Under the pieces are notes generated by a model. It was not told where the DNA came from, searched no databases, and was given only the letters and a program-made list of their open reading frames with translations. A stretch of DNA of 64,000 nt from Flavobacterium sp. 5 (GTDB taxonomy: Bacteria; Bacteroidota; Bacteroidia; Flavobacteriales; Flavobacteriaceae), in assembly GCF_002813295.1 (NCBI RefSeq), contig NZ_PHUE01000001.1, positions 4,588,001 to 4,652,000 of the forward strand. The letters run 5' to 3'. Below, one piece after another: positions 26,601 to 35,600 of the stretch; the first letter of the stretch is position 1, and each line of letters starts with the position of its first letter. The position numbers and the translations under genes are program-made.

Positions 26601-29600
26601 GTTGGTGCAATCACTGTTCCTCCTGTTGCTGTTTTGTACCAAATTACATTGCTTTCATTTACTTGAATGTTAGAAATTTTTGGTGCGTTTATGAAACAGA
26701 AAATTTGAGTTAAAGCGGTTGTTGTAGGTGTTGCTGGATTGTTAACATTGATAGTTACTTTCAGGCGAACTGAACTCTCACAATTGGTAATAGGATCTTT
26801 AATTACGCCATAATAATCTCCACTCGTTAAAGCCGTAGTTGCCGCTAAAGCTGCACCACCGGTTATTGATTTGTACCAAATGACATTACCTTCATTTACT
26901 TGAATACTGGATACTTTTGGAGTATTTACTAAACAGAAATTTTGGATAGATGCTATAGTTGTTGGTGTTACAGGATCGGTAACAGTAATAGTTACTTTCA
27001 AACGAACCGAACTTTCGCAATTGGTTATGGGGTCTAAAATGGCTCCATAATAATCTCCGTTTGTTAAAGGGGTAGTTGCCACAATTGCTGTTCCGCCTGT
27101 TGCCACTTTATACCAAATTACATTACTTTCATTTATTTGAATGTTAGATACTTTTGGAGTATTAACTAAACAAAAATTTTGAATAGATGCTGTAGTGGTT
27201 GGCGTTGCTGGATTGGTTACATTGACAGTTACTTTCAAACGAACAGAACTTACACAATTGGTAACAGGATCTAAAATGGCTCCATAATAATCTCCGTTGG
27301 TTAAAGCTGTAGTTGGTGTAATAGCTGTTCCTCCTGTTGAGGTACTATACCAAACTACATTACTTTCATTTACTTGAATATTGGATACTTTTGGGGTGTT
27401 TACTAAACAGAAACCTTGTGTAGAAGCTGTTGTTGTTGGCGTTGATGGATCATTAACAATAATATTTGCAGTTTGAAGTGTTCCTGCAATATTCTCACAA
27501 GTTGTATCACTAGATACCCCAACATAATAGGTAATAGAACCCATTGCATGAGTTACACCTGATGCCGTTAAAACACCTGTAGCGCTAATTGTATAAGTTA
27601 TTCCACTTATAATGGCTCCGTTAGTTATAGGCTGGGTTTTATTTGTATTTAAATACCAATAAAACACTGGGTTGGTTAACGTAGTTACAGTTGGTGTTAA
27701 AGTTGCTATTTCACCAGAACATATTATTGCATCATTAGTAGAAATATCATTTGTTTTAGAAGGAGGTAATATTGTAAATGTAATTTGTTTTCTATCTGTT
27801 GTTACAGTTTCACAAAAATCATTTGAACTAACTCCAACATAATACGTATAGGTTCCAGGAATCAAACTATTCACAGTTAATTGTGATGTAGTTGCACCAG
27901 GAATCAATTGCATTGATGTTCCGTTAAAACGATACCAATAATAAATAGGATTTGTTAATACTGGAGCTCCACTAGGACTGGTAGCCAGAGTTATTGTTCC
28001 AGATGGAGAACAAATTGAAGTGGTTACACCTCCATTTAAAGTGATATCAGTTAAAGCATTTTCTGGGCTTGATGGTCTCACCTCTACGATCACTTCTCCA
28101 CGAGCAAAAGTTTCGCAATCGTAACGAACTGGCTGTACATAATATTTATAAATTCCGGCAGCAAAGGTAGCTAGAACAGGATATGTAACTCCTGTAGCTA
28201 CAACATTTCCTCCTGTTGGGGCATCATACCATTTGTAGGTAGAGCAAGATTTTTGTGGTATTTGAAGTGTAACAGCAGTTCCAGGACAAACGGTGACTTT
28301 ATTATTAGAATCGCTTCCTATAACTTTCGTATCTGCTACTCTTTCAACGGTATGAACTCTTAATAAATCTAATACTCCTGCAACGCCTCCCAAACGAATT
28401 CTAACTCTGTCGTATGGTTCAGGTTGAGAATTTACGAGTACCATAGACATTGTATTTCCAGGTAATACTTGTAAAGTTAAGAATGTACTGGTATTTAAAA
28501 TTGGTGCTCCAACAGGTACATTTCCTAAGTAACGTTGAATACTAAATCCTCTTAGCAAATTAACATCAAGAGGTACGCTTGGTTTAGAAACAACTATTCT
28601 TAATGTATCACTAGCAATGGATGGAGTTTTGAATGCTATTGTTAAGTCGGCAGCCGCAAGCACACTCACGCCACTATACATAGTAGTAAAAGTTGTAATA
28701 TCATTATCCGCTACATTCCAAGGTTCACTAACGCCTATTGTAGCTGTTACCGCACCTACACCTAATGTAGTTGAACCATAAAATATATCCTGAATATCAC
28801 CTGGTGTACAAGTTATTGTTGAAACAGATTTGTTATAATAAGCATCGTATACTTTTATGCTTTGGGCAACGCTGGCTAGAGATGCAGATTGAATTCTAAT
28901 TCCATCATAGTCTTGAGGACCTGATGCATTTGCAGGAACAAAAGTAAATTCGAATACATTATCACCAGATAATCCATTTAATAAAGCACCTGAAACTGGC
29001 TGTAGTGTTCCAATATCAACTCCGCTTTTAGTTCCAATTACCGATAAATTCTGACCAAGAGTGACTGCGCTATATTCTGATCCTAGTTTAACCGTTACTG
29101 GAGTTCCTTTTACAATATTAGCTGACCATTTTAAATTTTGCCATGTAGTACCAATACCTAATAATCCTACTCCCGTTACGATTGTTGAATTGGTTAGAGG
29201 ATTTCCATCTACAGCATTAGTACCATTTGATACTCCACCTGTAATGTTGGAACCTGAACTTTGAGTGTTAGCATACACTCTTTGGGTTAATAATTGACAG
29301 CCATTGGTATCTATGACATTTATAGAAACCGTACCTGTTCTTGAACAAGTTCCATTACTTGCTACTACTGTATAAGTATAAACCCCAGGTGTATTTAAAA
29401 TTCCTGTCGAAAAAGAAGGACCTGTTATAAGAGCTCCTTGTGGATTAAACCAAGTCAATGTTCCATCTGATGTTGCGGTTAATGGAACACTAGTTCCTGC
29501 ACTTACTGATATTGAAGGAGTAACATTCAAAGTCGGTAATGAATTTACGGTAACTGTTACTGGGGATTTTACAGAAGGGCAAATAGCACCAGTTATTTGA

Positions 29601-32600
29601 GCTTGAATCGAATAAATACCGCTTAGGGTTACATTGGCAGCTGCTTCTGCAGTTATGCTACTATTAGATGGATCAAAGAAATTATAAGTTGTATTTCCTG
29701 ATGTATCAAAAGCTTCAATAGCATCTTTCAAGTTTACGCTTCCACATCCTATTAAAGGTGAAATTACTGTTAATGATGATGATGTTGGAGCCGTTATAGT
29801 TACAAGTTTTAAAGTGTTATTGTCATTTTCACAAGTACTTCCATTAGAAACAGAAACATAATAATTATAAGATGAACCAGCTGTAAGTCCACTAATGGTA
29901 AGTGCTCCAGTTGCTAGATTTTTAGAGAAAGTTACTCCTGGCTGAGTAACAACATTTGTTCCAGATGTAATTTCTTGTGTTTTAATTTGATCTGTATAGT
30001 ATTTAAATTGTGCTCCTCCTAAAGCAGATGTTGGAGATAATACAATTCCTCCGTTGCAAGAGGCCTCTTGCGGGCTTGTAATTATCACAGAAGCTGCTGT
30101 TGCCAATGGAAAAACAGTAACTGTTACTGGTTGACGAACACTGTTATCACAAGTTCCTCGTGTTGTTTCTATATAATAAATTGTAGTAGTTGTTAAAGCA
30201 GGAGTTGTATAATCTGCAGTTGAAGAAAGTAATCCTCCACCGCTTGCTGCAGTATACCATCTAACAGTTTCTCCAGACAAAGGGGTGGCTACTAAAATTG
30301 CTTTTTTTCCTGAACAAATAGGAGAATCCGCTCCTGAAACAGAGACTTCTTTATATTTAAATGAAGCACCATAAATATTTAAATCAGTAGCGATAGTTGC
30401 TGATCCACCTAATCTAACCTGAACACCTGTAAAGTTTCCACCTGCTACAAAACTAGCTCTAAAACGATTTCCTCCTAAAAGTTGAATATTTAAAAGAGAA
30501 TTGATTGTAATTCCATCTGTATTAACTGTTCCTCCATCATAACTTTGTAAAGAAATATAAGAAAGTGCACTAATATCTAATGTACCTGTTGGAATACCTA
30601 ATTCAATGTCAATAATATCACCCGCTAATCCAGATGTTGAAAAATCAATTTTTTGTTGAACATAGCCTGCTACTGCAATAGGAACCTGAAGAGTTGTAGC
30701 TGTATTAAAATCTGTATCTATAGAAAGTGCTTCAGTACCTGGGACTGCACCACAAGCTAGACATAAAATTCCATCATTTGAAATTGTTTGATTAACCGCC
30801 AATAAACAGCTTGTAATGGGTTTATTTACGATGACAGTCACAGGAGTTCTTGTAGTATTTATACAACCTGATGTAGTGCCACTAGCTTCAATATAATACG
30901 TTGTAGTGGTCAATAAAAGAGGTGTTGTAAATTCGGTAGCAGTTGCTAAAGAACTTCCTCCGACAGCAGCACTAAACCAATCATAATTAACTCCTGCTTC
31001 TGGATTTATTACTTCTAATAAAGCACTTTGTCCAGATTGAATTGATACATTAGAAGAAGCTACAGTTGGAGCTAATGGTGTAGGATTTACAATAACATCT
31101 ATTTGAGTTCTTGTTGTACTTGAACAACTGCCAATTTCTGCTTCTACATAATAAGTGGTATTGGCATTTAAAACAGAGGTTGTAAAAGAATTTCCAGTAA
31201 ATAATAATGTTCCTGCTGTAGCTGTAGTAAACCATTTATAATTGGTTCCAATAACTGGAGCATTTATATTTAATGTAGTGGTTTGACCGCTACAGATAGT
31301 GGTTCCACCCACTGCGATTGTTGGTGCAATAGGATTGGTTACATTTACCAGAACTGGAAAGCGTTCAGTACTTACACAACCATTTCTGGTAATTGCTACA
31401 TAGTAAGTTGTGCCAGTAGTCAAATTTGGTGTTGTGTATGCTGCTGCGCTTACTAATAAGGTACCAGCTGTTGGAGCATCATACCAAGCAGCGGTCTCTC
31501 CTACTGAAAGTCCTGCTGTTAATGTGGTATTTTGTCCACTACAAATAGTTGTAGTGCCAGATATAGTAGGAGCTTTATATTGGTAAGACGCCTGATAAAT
31601 GTCTAAACTAGTTAATACAGTTGCTAAACCACCTAAACGTATTTCAACACGATCAAAATTAGCACCAGCAGTAATACTGGCTTTAAATCGGTTTCCTCCT
31701 AATAATTGAACATTTAATAGATTATTAATAGAAACTTTATCATTATTAAAAGTTGCTCCATTGTAAGTAGCTAAAGTAATATAGCTCAATGCGGTTAAGT
31801 CAAGAACACCGCCAGGTAATCCAAGTTCAACATTAATTATATCTCCTGTTTTCCCTGGATTATTAAATTGAAGTGTTTGTTGAATCCATCCGTTTATTAA
31901 ACCAATAGGAATCGTAAGTCTTGCTGCTGTTGCAGTATTTCCATCAACAGAACTATTTGGTGTGGTAGATCCGCACAATATGCAAAGTCCGTTTAGATTA
32001 GTCTGTTGTGTATTGGCGTCTAAACATCCTCCAAGTGGAGTTGTTATAACCGATACTGTTACTGGCACTCTTGTTACGCTAACACAGTTTCCTGTAGGAC
32101 TTTGTGCTTCTACATAATAGGTTTTAGTGGCAGTTAATATAGGTGTGGTAAAGGTTGGAGTGTTTGAAGCAAGAACAACACCAGCAGTAGGTACATCATA
32201 CCAATTAAGTGTTACTCCAGCTTCCGCAGTAGTAGCACTCAAAGATGCATTTTGTCCAGATTGTATAGTAACACTTTGTGTTAAAACAGTTGGAAGAGCT
32301 GGTGTTGCAGTAGAAACCACATCTACTTGTGTTCGTGTGGCACTATTACAACTACCAATTGAAGCTTCTACATAAAAACTGGTTGTTCCTACAGAAACTG
32401 TTGGTGAATATGAAGTGCCTGAAGCTAAAATTGTCCCAGCAGTTGCAACAGAATACCAATTATAAGTAGTTCCAGGAATTGGATTTATAACTGATAAAGT
32501 CGTTTGCTGAGTAGCACCACTAGAACAAAATACAGTACCAGCAGTATCAATAGTTGGTGCAATAGTATTGGTTATATTTACCAGAACAGGAAAACGTTCA

Positions 32601-35600
32601 GTACTTACACAACCATTTCTGGTAATTGCTACATAGTAAGTTGTGGCAGTGGTTAAATTTGGTGTTGTGTATGCCGCTGTGCTTACTAATAAGGTACCAG
32701 CTGTTGGAGCATCATACCAAGTAGCGGTCTCTCCTACTGAAAGACTTGCTGTTAATGTGGTATTTTGTCCACTACAAATAGTTGTAGTACCAGATATAGT
32801 AGGAGCTTTATATTGGTAAGACGCCTGATAAATGTCTAAACTAGTTAACACAGTTGCTAAACCACCTAAACGTATTTCAACACGATCAAAATTAGCACCA
32901 GCAGTAATACTGGCTTTAAATCGGTTTCCTCCTAATAATTGAACATTTAATAGATTATTAATAGAAACTTTATCATTATTAAAAGTTGCTCCATTGTAAG
33001 TAGCTAAAGTAATATAGCTCAATGCGGTTAAGTCAAGAACACCGCCAGGTAATCCAAGTTCAACATTAATTATATCTCCTGTTTTCCCTGGATTATTAAA
33101 TTGAAGTGTTTGTTGAATCCATCCGTTTATTAAACCAATAGGAATCGTAAGTCTTGCTGCTGTTGCAGTACTTCCATCAACAGAACTATTTGGTGTGGTA
33201 GATCCGCACAATATGCAAAGTCCGTTTAGATTAGTCTGTTGTGTATTGGCGTCTAAACATCCTCCAAGTGGAGTTGTTATAACCGATACTGTTACTGGCA
33301 CTCTTGTTACGCTAACACAGTTTCCTGTAGGACTTTGTGCTTCTACATAATAGGTTTTAGTGGCTGTTAATATAGGTGTGGTAAAGGTTGGAGTGTTTGA
33401 AGCAAGAACAACACCAGCAGTAGGTACATCATACCAATTAAGTGTTACTCCAGCTTCCGCAGTAGTAGCACTCAAAGATGCATTTTGTCCAGATTGTATA
33501 GTAACACTTTGTGTTAAAACAGTTGGAAGAGCTGGTGTTGCGGTAGAAACCACATCTACTTGTGTTCGTGTGGCACTATTACAACTACCAATTGACGCTT
33601 CTATATAAAAACTGGTTGTTCCTAAAGAAACTGTTGGTGAATAAGAAGTACCTGAAGCTAAAATAGTCCCAGCAGTTGCCACTGAATACCAATTATAGGT
33701 AGTTCCTGGAATTGGATTTATAACTGATAAAGTCGTTTGCTGAGTAGCACCACTAGAACAAAATACAGTACCAGCAGTATCAATAGTTGGTGCAATAGTA
33801 TTGGTTATATTTACCAGAACAGGAAAACGTTCAGTACTTACACAACCATTTCTGGTAATTGCTACATAGTAAGTTGTGGCAGTGGTTAAATTTGGTGTTG
33901 TGTATGCTGTAGTGCTAACTAATAAGGTACCAGCTGTTGGAGCATCATACCAAGTAGCGGTCTCTCCTACTGAAAGACTTGCTGTTAATGTGGTATTTTG
34001 TCCACTACAAACAGTTGTAGTGCCAGATATAGTAGGAGCTTTATATTGGTAAGATGCCTGATAAATATCTAAACTGTTTAATACTGTTGCCAAACCGCCT
34101 AAACGTATTTCAACACGATCAAAATTAGCTCCGGCAGTAATACTGGCTTTAAATCGGTTTCCTCCTAATAACTGAACATTTAATAGATTATTAATAGAAA
34201 CTTTATCATTATTAAAAGTTGCTCCATTGTAAGTAGCTAAAGTAATATAGCTCAATGCGGTTAAGTCAAGAACACCGCCAGGTAATCCAAGTTCAACATT
34301 AATTATATCTCCTGTTTTCCCTGGATTATTAAATTGAAGTGTTTGTTGAATCCATCCGTTTATTAAACCAATAGGAATCGTAAGTCTTGCTGCTGTTGCA
34401 GTATTTCCATCAACAGAACTATTTGGTGTGGTAGATCCGCACAATAGACAAAGTCCGTTTAGATTAGTCTGTTGTGTATTGGCATCTAAACATCCTCCAA
34501 GTGGGGTTGTTATAACCGATACTGTTACCGGTACTCTTGTTACGCTAACACAATTTCCTGTAGCACTTTGCGCTTCTACATAATAGGTTTTAGTGGCAGT
34601 TAATATAGGTGTGGTAAAGTTTGGAGTGTTTGAAGCAAGAACAACACCAGTAGTAGGTACATCGTACCAATTAAGTGTTACTCCAGCTTCCGCAGTAGTA
34701 GCACTCAAAGATGCATTTTGTCCAGATTGTATAGTAACACTTTGTGTTAAAACAGTTGGAAGAGCTGGTGTTGCGGTAGAAACCACATCTACTTGTGTTC
34801 GTGTGGCACTATTACAACTACCAATTGACGCTTCTATATAAAAACTGGTTGTTCCTACAGAAACTGTTGGTGAATAAGAAGTACCTGAAGCTAAAATAGT
34901 CCCAGCAGTTGCAACAGAATACCAATTATAAGTAGTTCCAGGAATTGGATTTATAACTGATAAAGTCGTTTGCTGAGTAGCACCACTAGAACAAAATACA
35001 GTACCAGCAGTATCAATAGTTGGTGCAATAGTATTGGTTATATTTACCAGAACAGGAAAACGTTCAGTACTTACACAACCATTTCTGGTAATTGCTACAT
35101 AGTAAGTTGTGGCGGTGGTTAAATTTGGTGTTGTGTATGCCGCTGTGCTTACTAATAAGGTACCAGCTGTTGGAGCATCATACCAAGTAGCGGTCTCTCC
35201 TACTGAAAGACTTGCTGTTAATGTGGTATTTTGTCCACTACAAATAGTTGTAGTGCCAGATATAGTAGGAGCTTTATATTGGTAAGACGCCTGATAAATG
35301 TCTAAACTAGTTAATACAGTTGCTAAACCACCTAAACGTATTTCAACACGATCAAAATTAGCACCAGCAGTAATACTGGCTTTAAATCGGTTTCCTACTA
35401 ATAATTGAACATTTAATAGATTATTAATAGAAACTTTATCATTATTAAAAGTTGCTCCATTGTAAGTAGCTAAAGTAATATAGCTCAATGCGGTTAAATC
35501 AAGAACACCGCCAGGTAATCCAAGTTCAACATTAATTATATCTCCTGTTTTCCCTGGATTATTAAATTGAAGTGTTTGTTGAATCCATCCGTTTATTAAA